From NCBI GenBank assembly GCA_002917075.1, contig NTMA01000072.1:1-64000 (forward strand): a DNA stretch of 64,000 bases, written 5' to 3'. The notes under the pieces were generated by a model that made no database searches, was not told where the DNA came from, and saw only the letters and a list, made by a program, of their open reading frames with translations. Both the position numbers and the translations under genes were made by a program. The DNA comes from Hawksworthiomyces lignivorus. Its lineage: Eukaryota > Ascomycota > Sordariomycetes > Ophiostomatales > Ophiostomataceae. Positions within the stretch are counted from its first letter, which is position 1; every line of letters begins with the position of its first letter. Positions 20,605 to 32,105 of this stretch are shown one piece after another.

Positions 20605-23010
20605 ATGGACCACTTCAATGTAACAGTGCAAAAGGATGGCGCCTTAGTGTCGACTCGTCGCGGCCTGCAAGTATCCAAGCACAAATATCATGGTATCTCT
20701 TTTGTCAACACATCAGGGCCGACACAGCCTGCTGGGAGCACAGGAACAGCCGGCACCAGCAAGACTTCCAAACACAAGCATTCTACTTCCATCTCCTCAA
20801 CCTCTTCCGCCAATCCGACGCCTTCTACTGGCTCTTTCTCAACCTTCTCTAGCTATACGCCCGCAACGCCAAACGGAAAGCGCAGCTCCACGAGCTCCTC
20901 TCGGCCCTCCACCAAAGATAGACCAGCAAACAACGACCCTTCGAAGCCGCTGGTGCACCGCTGGAAAGTCGTCTCTAAGCCTGCAACAACTGCAAAGGCT
21001 AGAAGGAGCCATGGGGATGCTGACAGCCAGAAGCGAAGCAGCACATCCGTCCGTCGGGCCTCGCCGGCTGCCTCTGAGGCGACGTCATCCATCGCCGCAG
21101 CGTCGACTCCAGCCGACTCGTCCATGTCTCATCCGTCGCCGCTCTCCAGCCCGACCTCATCGATGGCAGATAGCATAATCTCAAGCAACGGTAGTTCGCC
21201 GTTCATGACGGACGGCCTCTCTCCACAAGATTACGATGCGGAGATCATTACCCCGAACGCCGAAGCCCTTCGGATGAAGATGAAACGCAGTCGGGTATCT
21301 ACCTCGAGAAAAACCAAACAATCCGATGCTACGACCATCGGTAACAATTACAGAAACGCGCGGAACGGCGCTATAGTCGCCAGCTGCCAGCAGGTTGCCT
21401 GGAGTCTGCCGACTTGGAGCATGTGCTATGTTCCGCAGCTCACCAAGACCGAGCAGCGTGTATTCCACCAGTTCTTCCAGCTCATACCACGCAAGCTCTA
21501 CCCCTTCGAAGACCTTTTACAATACAATCCTACCCGTTCCAGCGAATTCTACTGGATGGTTGTGCAAGACCGCGCTGCTGTGCGATGTGTGCTGCTCTGC
21601 GGCACGATGCTGCGATCGATTCTGAGCGGGGCCAGCAACTCGGAGGAATTGGCCCTAGAGGTAGCCAACGTATGCCGCATCATCAACCAACAGCTGGCAC
21701 GACACCAAGAAGAGCAACACCAGGAAGAGGTGCGGCAGCTGCAACAGCTGCCGCAGGAGCAGCGCGAACAGCACCCAGAACAGCAAATAGCACTGAGAGG
21801 CAAAAGAAAGATAATCCCCGAGATGACACTCGAATGTATCACAACTCTGGCACTGATGGGCAGCTCCACAGGTCGCTACGACCACTGGCATGTGCACATG
21901 CGGGCGCTGCTCAAAATGGTCGAGATGAACGGCGGCAACCTTGCTGCGGAGGTGCGGCCGGCGCTGCTTGCTAAGATGCGCAAGACGGACCTGAAGGGTG
22001 CCATGGCACTGGCCACGCACCCCTACCTACCCTTCACGCGCAATTATGCAAACGTTTCCGAGACGGTCCTGCTCGATTTGACGCGTCAGGAGACTGCTGC
22101 CGCCGCCAGCACTATTCTAGCGGACCCAGTATGTGGTGTCCGGGGAGCCGTAGTAGAGACGGTGAACGACCTGTGCATCTTTATCCAGGCCGCGCAATTG
22201 GCTGCAGACCTGGCGAAAACTGCGGCCCCCCTGCCGCTGGATCCCTACTGCTTCTCGGAGGAGCTCTACTGGATTCAGTACCGCCTGATCACCCAGCCGT
22301 CGCCGCTACGCCAAGACGACGTCGTCTCCGCCGACAACGAGTCGATGCTGCCGCTGCCCGTCGATACGAGCCGGCTAGAGACGCAGAGCTACGTGCGCAA
22401 CCACCGGGCTCCGCTCGCCGCGTCGTATCTGGTACCAGCAGCGCTTGCTCCCGAAACTACGGCTCTCGAACCGGCCCTGCGCATCTGCGCGATGCTCTAC
22501 CTCAAGGAATATTTTCCCGACTTCCCGCGCAACCTGGGCGGCTACTCCATCCTGCTGCATCTGTTGCAGTGCCAACTGAACCACGCGGACATATCACTTA
22601 CGTCATCTCCAGCGGGCGACAGCACCAAACATCCCTTGCTGACCAACCCCCACGGCCGCGCTCTGCTTTTATGGATATGCCTAGTAGGCGATACCGTGTC
22701 GCGCGTGGCGGACGGCAACGAGGAGCGCATCAAGGCGGCTGAGCGGTACGACCGGAGCGTGTTTCGCGACCGGATATTGGATCTAGTGAACAGCAGCGGC
22801 TTTGTGGAGGGAGGAAATGGACTGGCCGATTACGGCATGAGCGGACTCCTGGAGAGCGACTGGGCGCTGTGCCGGCTGCTGGACATCGGCAAAATTCAGC
22901 CGTCGCCGCAGCAAGCTGCATGGAACGACCAGCAGGGCGTGCTAAACATTCTCCTCTCTGACGCCGAAGCTACTAATGACATCATAGACACAAAATCTTG
23001 GATTTCTTAA
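20605..23010 (+). CDS. Putative fungal transcription factor (Fungal_trans_2-like), no zinc cluster
   Basis: Intronless, 801 residues. The first ~260 residues are Ser/Thr/Pro-rich and basic (many SSTS and KR stretches); the remainder is a helical, Leu/Cys-rich domain resembling the regulatory half of Zn2Cys6 factors (for example FEDLLQYNPT, EMTLECITTLALMG, YDHWHVHMRALLKMVEMNGG). The block around residues 280-480, with a phrase on bringing a local group of cells to one 'chief' position (HMRALLKMVEMNGG), is typical of Fungal_trans_2 ('tachykinin') proteins. A Gln/Glu-rich insert lies at ~368-395. I see no CX2CX6C cluster anywhere, so DNA binding by this protein is not supported; it may be a co-regulator. 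It converges on the ALDH gene with 207 nt between stop codons. Confidence 0.6.
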   Translation: MDHFNVTVQKDGALVSTRRGLQVSKHKYHGISFVNTSGPTQPAGSTGTAGTSKTSKHKHSTSISSTSSANPTPSTGSFSTFSSYTPATPNGKRSSTSSSRPSTKDRPANNDPSKPLVHRWKVVSKPATTAKARRSHGDADSQKRSSTSVRRASPAASEATSSIAAASTPADSSMSHPSPLSSPTSSMADSIISSNGSSPFMTDGLSPQDYDAEIITPNAEALRMKMKRSRVSTSRKTKQSDATTIGNNYRNARNGAIVASCQQVAWSLPTWSMCYVPQLTKTEQRVFHQFFQLIPRKLYPFEDLLQYNPTRSSEFYWMVVQDRAAVRCVLLCGTMLRSILSGASNSEELALEVANVCRIINQQLARHQEEQHQEEVRQLQQLPQEQREQHPEQQIALRGKRKIIPEMTLECITTLALMGSSTGRYDHWHVHMRALLKMVEMNGGNLAAEVRPALLAKMRKTDLKGAMALATHPYLPFTRNYANVSETVLLDLTRQETAAAASTILADPVCGVRGAVVETVNDLCIFIQAAQLAADLAKTAAPLPLDPYCFSEELYWIQYRLITQPSPLRQDDVVSADNESMLPLPVDTSRLETQSYVRNHRAPLAASYLVPAALAPETTALEPALRICAMLYLKEYFPDFPRNLGGYSILLHLLQCQLNHADISLTSSPAGDSTKHPLLTNPHGRALLLWICLVGDTVSRVADGNEERIKAAERYDRSVFRDRILDLVNSSGFVEGGNGLADYGMSGLLESDWALCRLLDIGKIQPSPQQAAWNDQQGVLNILLSDAEATNDIIDTKSWIS

Positions 23011-23217
23011 TGGATATGGTTGTATTTGGTTATTTCGGGATGGTATGGCTTTTCTGGGAAGGGGGTGGGTTACGGTTTCAGGATAGAGGAACGGAAAATG
23101 GCAACGCTAATGAATTCTACACGCGAGACAACACTGAGAACCAGCTGCAGGTTATGTGACATGTACGAACCCCACGAGCCCTGCGCGTCCTTCCTGTTCC
23201 TTTGTCGGTGGGACCCG

Positions 23218-24849
23218 TCATGTGGCCTCCATGTTTACGTGAATGCTCTTGATGTTGCTGTAGGCGGCCAGGCCGGCCTCGCCCAGCTCGCGGCCGATGC
23301 CCGACTGCTTCACGCCGCCAAAGGGCACGCGGAAGTCGGAGTCGTTGGAGCTGTTGATCCAGACCATGCCGGCCTCGATCTCGCGGGCGACGCGGTGCGC
23401 CCGCGTTATGTTGCGCGTGAACAGGGCGGCGCCGAGGCCGTAGGTGGTGTCGTTGGCCATGGCGATGGCCTCCTCCTCGGTCTCAAAGGCGGCGACGACG
23501 ACGCAGGGGCCGAAGATCTCCTCGCGGTAGATGGTCATGGACGGCTTGACGTCGGTGAAGACGGTGGGGGCGACGAAGAAGCCCTTCTTGGTGTCGGCAG
23601 CGGACAGGGCGGGCCCGCCGAGGGGCTCGCCGCCCATGGCGACGGTGGCGCCCTCGGCGCGGCCGGCGGCGATGTAGCCGAGGACGCGGTCGTACTGGGC
23701 GCGGGTGACCTGAGGGCCCTGGAAGGTGGCGGGGGCAAAGGGGTCGCCGACGACGGAGAGCTTGGCGACGTTGGCCTTGAAGCGCTCGACAAAGGCGTCG
23801 TAGACGGGGGCCTGGACGAGCAGGCGCGAGGTGGCGGTGCAGATCTGGCCCTGGTTGCTCATGATGCCGGCGTGGGCCCAGGTGGCGGCGAGGTCGAGGT
23901 CGGCGTCGTCAAAGACGAGCAGGGGCGACTTGCCGCCGGTCTCGAGGGTGATGTTCTTGAGGGTGCCGGCGGCCATGCGCATGATCTCGCGGCCGGTGGC
24001 GGTGCTGCCGGTGAAGGCGATCTTGTCGACGTTGGGGTGCTGGACGAGGGCGGCGCCGGCCTCGCGGCCGCGGCCGTTGAGGATGTTGACGACGCCCGGG
24101 GGGAAGCCGGCGGCGACGATGAGGCGGGCGACCAGCAGCATGGACAGCGGGGTCTGCTCGGCCAGCTTGAGCACGATGGTGTTGCCGCAGGCGAGGGCGG
24201 GCCCCAGCTTCCAGGCGGCCATGTCCAGCGGGTAGTTCCACGGGATGATCTGGCCGCACACGCCTAGCGGCTCCTTGACCGTGTAGGCCAGCTTGCTGGG
24301 CCCGGCGTCGATGACCTGGCCAAACGACTTGTCGGCGAAGCCCGCGTAGTACCGCAGCACGTTGACAAACTCGGGCACGTTGTCCGCCAGCGCCCCCGCG
24401 TACGGCTTGCCGTTGTCCAGCGCCTCGGCCGTCGCCAGCAGCTCCGCGTTCTCCCCGATCAGGTCCGCCAGCCGATGCATCAGCGCGCCCCGCTCCGTCC
24501 CCGACAGCTTCTTCCAGGACGGGTCGCGGAACGCCTTGCGCGCCGCCCGCACCGCCGCGTCCACGTCGTCCGCGGACGCCGCGTACACGGCGCAGATCTC
24601 CTCCTCGGTGCTACAGTCGCTTGTCAGAAAAAGAATAGAAAAAAAATAAAAGCAAAAAAAAAAGCAAGCGGCTTTATTTTTATGTATCCCATCTACTATA
24701 GGTAAACGAAATATATATAAAAAAACTCACGCTGGGTTGATGGTCACGATCTTCTCATCGGTGCTGCTCTTGACAAACTCGTTGTTGATGAAGAGGCCCA
24801 GCGGCTGGGACCATGTCTTGCCGTTCGGCGCTGTGAGAGTCACCTCCAT
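23218..24849 (-). CDS. NAD(P)+-dependent aldehyde dehydrogenase (ALDH class 1/2 type)
   Basis: Two exons, 24849-24731 and 24610-23218, 503 residues; the 120-nt intron has donor GTGAGT. Oxidises aldehydes such as acetaldehyde to acids; the fungal relatives include AldA of the ethanol route. Catalytic features are visible: Asn165 in PWNYP, general base Glu263 in LETGGKSP, nucleophile Cys297 in GQICTA, cofactor loop FTGSTATG and EEIFGP near the C-terminus. The splice gives INPATEEEI, a standard ALDH sequence. The start at 24849 (MEVTLTAPNGK, cytosolic type) is preferred. An in-frame ATG at 25029 would add 60 residues of presequence character, but it overlaps a TATAAAT box (25028-25034), which fits better as the promoter of the shorter form. 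Confidence 0.92.
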
Positions 24850-25027
24850 AGCTGCAGGGGACGACGTCGAATAAGAAAACGTTAATGAAGATGCAGAACC
24901 AGTTCTGATATGGTTATGTTGAGGTGCTCTTCGATGTATCGCAAGTGGGAGACCCCGGCAGAGCAGAGTGGGAGATGGCATGTGCAGCCATCGCAGGGAC
25001 CGTCCCGTCAGAGGGGCCAGGACGGAC

Positions 25028-25034
25028 ATTTATA
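25028..25034 (-). promoter_or_regulatory. TATA box of the ALDH gene
   Basis: On the minus strand TATAAAT lies about 180 nt upstream of the preferred ALDH ATG (24849). It coincides with the alternative upstream ATG at 25029, so a transcript started from this box would lack that ATG. Confidence 0.5.
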
Positions 25035-25700
25035 CTGCTAGAGGATTTCCAGGAATCCACGGCAGATTCTTATCTTCCTCTGCTAGCTGCCGTGATGCGT
25101 TCCTCGACAGCCCGCCGCGTAGAGGAGCACAAAAGTACTCCAAGTCCTCGGCTTTTGGAGGGTTACGTCGCAGTAGCCCCTCTCCTACTGTGTAAGCAAA
25201 CCCCGTGTTACCCGTTTACTGACTTGGTGCTCCGTAGTTCAGCATGTCATTTTTTTTAGATCAGAATTGGCCCTTTGCGAGCTTATCAACCGCTCTGTAC
25301 ATAGATTGGTCGAAGCTGCTCGTTGGATCGCTTAAGCTGTGCAAAAAGAGACACGCCCAGCGAGCGAGAGAAGTCAAAGAAGAAGATAAGCGATGAGCGG
25401 CTCGCTTTCAGTTTCGCCCAGACCTGCCTCATTAGGCGCTTGTCTCTCACTATAACCCCTCGAGGCCCCTCCAGGATTTCCTCATAGAGTATGTGAATAC
25501 GGCGAGCTTTCCTAGCTACCAGGCTACTTACATAAACGTGACTAAAAATTGCCTGATCCGGCAAACCCCCAAAAACAGAGACAGAGACACTTTCCCTCCA
25601 AAATCATTGCCATTTCGAGTAAGGCCGGGCTGGTTAGACGCTAAAAACATCACTAAATACTGCTGACGCAACTACTGCCCTGGATTTTACCGCCATGACA

Positions 25701-25730
25701 GCCACTACAAGCCACTACAAGCCACTACCA
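25701..25730. repeat. Three tandem copies of a 10-bp unit
   Basis: GCCACTACAA is repeated three times, the last with one change. Lies in the ALDH/LMBR1 spacer; could be a minisatellite or a binding-site array. Confidence 0.8.
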
Positions 25731-26295
25731 AGCCCATGACATGATCTCTGCCACATAGCTTGCTTTTTCCTAGACAAAACTATATAAAGTACGGTTTTGC
25801 GTTATTGGATTTACTGCAAGGAGTTTGAATTCTTTTTATTAAGGAAAATGCAGTCTGCATTTGTCTTATTATATCTATGGTGGTGTTTCGTGGCAACTGT
25901 GGTTGAGCTTTTAGTGATGTTCGTGCGTCGTACAGCTGCTGCTAGACGAAAACTACAGGGTGTGAGGGTGTCCTGGCTTCCGAGTCAGTGCGGTCCAGGC
26001 GCCTAAAAATAAAACATTTATCGTGCACGGTTGATATTTGCATACTAAGTAGGAAGTAGGCGACGTCAGTGGTCCCGCGTTACGTAATCTTTGTCGCCTC
26101 CTTTGTCGCATCGTATCCATCAACCAAGGCTTCCTTCCCTTCAATCACGGAACTGCCCTCTTCTTATCAACTTCCAACTTCTTAACTTCTTAACTTCCAG
26201 ACTCAATCCATATATGCGAAATCAACACCACATATCAAGCTTTGCATTTTTGCCTCTGTAATCGCTACTAGAATCTGGTCTTCAACTCGGCATCA

Positions 26296-26346
26296 ATGGA
26301 CACTAGGCTGTCCGTCTTTTGCCGGCCATCATGTCGCAGCTACTAG
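26296..26346 (+). promoter_or_regulatory. uORF overlapping the LMBR1-like start codon
   Basis: An ATG at 26296 opens a 16-codon frame (MDTRLSVFCRPSCRSY) ending in TAG at 26344-26346, out of frame with and spanning the main ATG at 26331. The uORF start has T at -3 and G at +4; the main start has A at -3. If the mRNA begins upstream of 26296, main-frame translation would depend on leaky scanning. Confidence 0.5.
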
Positions 26347-28719
26347 AGAGAGCCGCCGACGTCGCGGCGCTCGGCGTGGCGTCTGTCACCTCTGCTTCGA
26401 ATCCTATCAAGTCCGAGATCTTTGCCGGCCTGTCTCTGCTCGTCCTCTCTCTCATCGTTCTCCTCATCCTTCGGTACTACCTGCCGCTCCGCAGCACTCC
26501 CGCCTACCTCCTCGTTCCAGTCTTCTTTGCCCTCTGGCTGCCTGCCAACATCATCCTCCTCGTGCCCATCGATCTTGCCTCGAGTGCTGTTACCGACGAT
26601 GAAGCCACACGGGGCATCTGGCTGCCCGTGAGGGTTCTCAGAGTATCGTGGAAGATTACCTACTGGCTGACCTTCTGCCTGACTTGGTATGTGTTTAACT
26701 CCGGCTTTTCCGGGCTAGTCCACCTGCATCATCGTATTCGCAATGCTCCTCGTATTAACCTCATAATCTTCCTCCAGGTTCATTCTCCCTCTTCTTGCCG
26801 AGTACTCTGATTCCGGATACCGCGAGCCGAGGGACCGCATACTCTATTCGCTCCGCTCCAACGCCCAGTACCACGCCATGGTGTTCGGCACCGGAATCGC
26901 TGGCCTCATCTACGTCTTCATCTCGTACGGCGTGTCTCCGACCTCCTTGAAGGGTCTTGTCATGGCCCTCGCTTATTGCTGGGGCTTGATCCTAGCGATC
27001 TATCTTATGGGTCACGGCCTCGTCGCCATTCCGCGGCGCCTCATTCGTACGGCCACCCCGAGTCGCCGGCTCCGCCGACTCCAGAGCCAGGCGCCAAAGT
27101 TATATGAGAAGCTGGAGGAGGCTGAGTCGAATCTTGAGGACATTGAGCTGCAGGTAGCAGAGCTAGGACGCCGCAAGACCGGCACGGCCCTTGATTTCCG
27201 GGAGTGGATTGATGAGCTCAACGACACCATCAACCTCTCCGATATCCATCCGCGGCCTGAGGCCATCGCCTCCAGCCCCCCAGAGGGCCGCATTGTTCCC
27301 ATTGTCATCACAAAGAAGTACATGGCCGACCTCACCCGCCGTTTTGTGCGCGCTCGCCACGCCCGCTCGCGGTATCTGAGCGAGTGGAACCGGCTCCTGC
27401 AAGATTACACCAATACGCAAGCGGTTCTGAACTCTGCCACCACCAAGCAGCTCGAGTTCGGCAAGCCTCCCCCAGGTGCCAGTGCCTGGGAAAAGTTCTC
27501 GCTTTTCACGCCCTACACACGCTATCTCTTCCACTTCCATGTTCTGCCCTATACGCGCCTGGTCTTGGGAGTCGTGCTGGCTGTAGCTTCGGCGTGCATT
27601 GTGTGGTCTGAAGTCGTAAAGGCCGCGCTGCCGGCCGCCTCTGTCGTCAGCCTCAGCGTCGTGCACCACTGGTCGGGCGACAAGGCCCAGGTCGGCTTTG
27701 CTGGCCAGCTGCTGGCTACCATCTGGATCTTGTACATGTGTGCAGCTGCCCTCATCTCCGTCACAGAAGTCAAGGTGTGGCGCGGCCGCGCTCTCGTCAA
27801 GCGCAACACAGCACACGAGTCGGCCTTCTGGTACGCGGCGCAGGTTGCTCGCCTCAGCGTCCCGCTGTCGTACAACTTCTTGACCTTCCTCCCCAAGAAG
27901 GTCTACTGGAAGACGGTCTTCTACGACTTTATGGGCCGTCTGATCAACCTGACGCCGCTGGGCACCTGGTTCGACTACCTGTTCCCGACATTTATTCTCA
28001 TCCCGGTCGTCGCCACCCTCTTTGGCCTGTACGGCCGCGTGCGGCGCCTCTTTGGCTTTGGCGACGTGGTCGAGACCGACGACGAGGACGAGGAGGGCAT
28101 CGTGCGGAACTACGGCACGGGCTCGTGGCGCGAGGGCCGCGACCTGATCGAGCGGGAGATCAACGGCACATCCATCCGCCAGCGCCGCCTGGAGGCGTAC
28201 AACCGCCAGCACAGCGGGCCGTCTCGCGGCCGCCGCGACCCGGTCATGGTCGTCCCCGGCAGCGAGCGAGGACGGCGCCCCGACGTCTACGAAGACGACG
28301 TCGAGGACGGCCTCTCGTCGTCAGCAGGCGCGTCCACGACACCGTTTGCTGTGTCGCCTTCGAGCTCGGGCATCCTGCCGCCGGCCGGCGGCGGCGGCCG
28401 GACGCGCACGGTCGGTGCGGGCGGCGCCGGTCCGTCCTCGGGCAGAGGAAGAACGCGCCGCCAGCAGCACCAGGCGCCCCTCGACGACGACGGCGAAGAC
28501 GACAACTTCTTCCAAACGCTGAGCCACCGCATGAAGAACACCATCGACACCATCGAGACGCCCAGGTGGTTCCAGGACATCGGGCAGGGCTTCAAGAAGC
28601 CCAAGTGGATGACAGGCGCTGGCGACGCAGCAGACCCGCCGCCATCGTCGTCGTCTTCTGACGGAAATGGCATCCGCCGATGGTTCGGTGGGTCCGACAG
28701 CGGCCGCATCCGGCTGTAG
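26331..28719 (+). CDS. LMBR1-like multi-pass membrane protein
   Basis: Two exons, 26331-26686 and 26778-28719 (91-nt intron, donor GTATGT, CCTCCAG acceptor), 765 residues. The layout matches LMBR1/LIMR-type nine-helix membrane proteins: five helices in residues ~28-205 (for example FAGLSLLVLSLIVLLIL, YLLVPVFFALWLPANII), a cytosolic coiled region rich in Glu/Arg (~210-340) and four more helices (~375-560, ending WFDYLFPTFILIPVV). The C-tail is long, with acidic DDEDEEG, Gly/Arg-rich stretches and a final amphipathic block (FFQTLSHRMKN to PKWMTG). Human LMBD1 exports lysosomal cobalamin and LMBR1L is a receptor; no role can be transferred to this fungal protein, which probably sits in vacuole/endosome or plasma membrane. 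The ATG is preceded by an overlapping uORF. Confidence 0.85.
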
Positions 28720-28791
28720 AGGGGGGTGAGGGGAGCAAGCATTTTTTTTTATCCATATCCATACCCAACGAGACGTTCATTATGTCCCTGA

Positions 28792-28814
28792 TTTTTTTTT
28801 TTTTTTTTTTTTTT
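28792..28814. repeat. Poly-T tract
   Basis: 23 consecutive T about 70 nt after the LMBR1-like stop codon, probably within or just beyond the 3' UTR. Confidence 0.85.
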
Positions 28815-31704
28815 GTTTTTTGCTTTGCTTCTGTAGATCTCAAATAGAGATACCTTTGCTTTGTCATAGTGCAAAAAAGAACCCCCCTAAGACATGGGCA
28901 CCGTTTGGAAGTCGGCCTGTGCTAGCAAAGCTCGCTAGGTGTCGGACAAGCGCGAGCAGATCTTATTCCGCGCGCTGCGACCGGGCCTCTCTGCGGAAGA
29001 CTAATGTGATGCAACGGTGCTCCGTACGCGTACATATATGGGGCCCTGATCTGTCAACGGGGGGACTGATTGTCTGTGTACATACAATACGCCAAAATAA
29101 ACCTCCTGATAAAGAAACAAGGTTCGAAAGAAGCAAGGGGGGCTTTCTCATCCCTACCCGAAACCGTTTCCAGAAGCTCTTGCACAAACCTTGCCAGTTG
29201 CTGTAATTGTCCTTGCTTCTCACCTATTTTTTTCGTAATCCCTGTTAGCTGTCATGTAAGCCACATGAAGCCAAGCGACGGGTGAGAAATCCGGGCAAAT
29301 TTTGCCAGGTTCAAACATGGAGACGAGGCCAAGCCGAATCTCCGGGCAGCAGACAGGACTTGGAAACTGCTAGTTACTGGCTATCGAGTTTTATTAAGTC
29401 TCCGTTGCTGATTCACGCTTTTGAAGGCTCTCGTGGTTTCTCCAAAGGGCACTCCTCCGTAATTCGCAGGCGAGAGCTCACCGGATGCTACGCTAAAAGC
29501 TCACGGCGGTCCCTCGTTTGCCCTACAGAGGGTTGCTTTGCGGAGACGACTAGGGAAAAGTGCAATTTGCGGCGCGTTCGTGACAGTGAGCTCGCGTCCG
29601 TCCTCGCAAAGAAATAATCAACCGGATGGAGCTGAGAAGGGGCCATTTAGTGGGGGAGAAACAGTCTCATCGAAGCCGGCATGCCTTGTTTGGGGAACAA
29701 GACGAGGGGATTAGGCATAGTGAGGTAGGAATTGCCCGGCCGCGTACCAAACTTTGGAAGGGGGCGTGTCTGTTGGGGGCGAGGAACGGCGGCCTGCGTC
29801 TGCGTGCGTATATCTTGTACTAGTACAGTACGGAGAGCGTGGTGGCAGGCGTCTGCCTCTTCTGTTCTTCTCTTCGCTGCTGTCTCTTTTCTCCGTTTCC
29901 CACTTTTATCTGTGGGGTCTGCTAGTACGAGTGATTATTATATTACACTGAATTTCTTATTTTATTGAGCTTGTCCTTGCGGCTATCGCTCTTTTGTTTC
30001 TCTCCCCTTGTTGCCGGGTAAGATGGGAAAGCAAGAGGTCGCATGAACTTTCATCATGTGATGAAGCCAAGCTCTGATGGCAGCGTAGCAGGGGTTTTGT
30101 TGGTGTCCTTCCCCTAACCGATGATATGCCTGCTGGTGTTGTGCACATTTGCTCTGACAAGGGCAGCAAACAGGCAGACAGCAAATGGCAGGAGGTGCAG
30201 CGTGCCCGTACGTAGATGTTTTGTTTTCGTATGTGTGAGCAGAAGCCTACTACGCCTTGGCATGGAATCAGAAATGGCGACGTTCAATAAAACAATAAAA
30301 CTGTCTGGGTTTCGCTCTTGATCCCGGCCGCTGGCAAGGCGCTCCACGCGTTATTTCGTATTTCAAACTAATTCCATTCGCCCTCGCTGACCTCACCGGG
30401 TGTGCCTACTGGGTAGAGCACACTTGCTTACGACACCCTTTCCCTGTTCCGTATATCGTGAGCGCAGAGCTGGGGGGGGATTGGAGGTGTAGAGATGTGC
30501 CCTGTGAGTGGCCACCGCAGGTGCTATGTCGAAATTGCAAGACCTGGGACAGAGGTAGTACGGCGTCCAGCAGCTACAGACCCACGAGTAGAGCAAAAGT
30601 AGCGCCGAGATAAGAATGCACCAAGAGAAGAGTCAAATAAAAGCGTTGCAGAGACGTGCAAAAGGCGTCCCTGTGGCTTTCTGAACGGGCGGGCTTGCCA
30701 CTCGTTAGGCGAAGAGACCCATCAAGAGTGGTTCCTACATAGTACGACGACGACGCGAAAATGTCCTCGTGACATACTGCACCTATTCCACTTCATTACT
30801 GTTAAAATTGCGGCTGAGAGGCGAGATCATCTCTCGTATATGCTTCATGATCTCGAGAACCAAAGGCTTTGCCAAGCAACATGGCTTCTTTCCAACTTTC
30901 ATGTTACCTGTCTGCTCTCCGTAGCACAGCAGCGGCTCCCGTCCAATTGGGCTGCTCAGCGTCCTTGTTGTTCTGGTAGCTTCGTTTGATTTTTGTGGCT
31001 CTCTGCTGCGTCTCGCGTTGGGGAGGATACCACTAACTACCGGCCCCCCAGGAAACGAACTTGAAAGGGGCAAACGAAGGCCGGTTTTCGCCTTTCCGAC
31101 TTTTATTTTTGGTAAGAAAAAAAAGGGGATCTATAACCCAGTCGGAGGTTTTCCATAGCTTAATTTTCCTTGGAAAAGGTGTGTTGTATTGTGAAGGTCT
31201 CGTCACAGAAGGAGACAAGGAATGGGGAAGGGGGGTGTCTCTCCGAACTTGGTTTCTAATTTCTAACTGCCACCGTCGCCAAAGGTCTTGTTCTGCTTTG
31301 TTGATGGCCTAGTACCGCAGAGGAGATGCTGCATTACTGTCCCAATGTCAGTGACATTCTACCCTTTGTAGTATATTCATAAACTCCAAGTGCCAGAATT
31401 CCCCCGTTTTCAACTACCTCGCCATCACCAGTTACACGTGGAAAACATGATCCAGCAAGCTGGCTTCCATCTTCCAAGACGTATCCCAGCGATCTATTTC
31501 TCTTTTTTCCTCTTTTGGATATCCGGCGTACCCACTGTGAGAAGATCGACTACCTGTCTCTCGAGGTCTTAAATAGGAACGATGCAATGATGCCCAATCG
31601 CTCATGTTGGAATTAGGCCCCAAGCGAAAAACAAGGACAACACAGGAAACTAAATAAACAGCGACAGAATACAACCAAAATAAAAGTTAATTCTCTTTCT
31701 TCTC

Positions 31705-31737
31705 GGGGGGGGCTAATTGCTTTTATTTTACCCCCCC
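31705..31737. repeat. Short inverted repeat, G8/C7 arms
   Basis: A run of eight G (31705-31712) and a run of seven C (31731-31737) with an 18-nt AT-rich loop between. Could form a hairpin in single-stranded DNA or RNA; no gene context. Confidence 0.6.
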
Positions 31738-32105
31738 TTTTAACCAAAATAGAGCGATTTGGAGTATTATGGTTGAATAAGGGGGCGTGAAACCTAGATT
31801 TCGTACAGCATGACCCGCTGACTGGCGCCGGAAAACCGGGGAGATAGGTTGAATGTGCCTTCAAACATGTAGTTTAATATGTGCATATCAAAAGGGGTTT
31901 GTTTTTAAAGAAAGGCATGCTTGTCAATTCCGCTATGGGACCCCAATGCCTGCCGAGAGGACATAAGGAAGGCAGAGAGACAACAAAGTGTATTATATCA
32001 GACCATGGCCATGTATTCGTCCGGCTGCCGGTCTTTGGCATATGCATAGTCTATGTAGTCCACGTCTATAATTCTCCATCCAGCCGCAGCAATGCTGCAG
32101 CGCTC

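Larger units (their letters stand above)
24850..26295. other. Divergent spacer between ALDH and the LMBR1-like gene
   Basis: 1.4 kb. Holds the ALDH TATA box (25028-25034), one CTCCGTA motif (25230-25236), a 10-bp tandem repeat (25701-25730) and, before the LMBR1 gene, pyrimidine-rich sequence with repeated CTTAACTTC units (26170-26205). No gene seen. Confidence 0.6.
28720..32105. other. 3.4-kb gene-free region between convergent genes
   Basis: Lies between the ends of the LMBR1-like and SMP-30 genes. Contains a 23-base poly-T run, two TACTCCGTA-like motifs (29020-29026, 29829-29835), a G8/C7 inverted repeat (31705-31737) and only short frames without codon bias. Unusually long for a convergent spacer; no RNA gene or transposon remnant recognised. 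Confidence 0.55.

Noticed and set aside
30400..30440. tRNA-like D-arm sequence (TGGGTAGAGCAC)
   Set aside because: No matching acceptor stem, anticodon arm or GGTTCRANYCC box within the expected distance.
31705..31737. Rho-independent-style terminator
   Set aside because: Hairpin without biological meaning as a bacterial terminator in a fungal genome; kept only as an inverted repeat.
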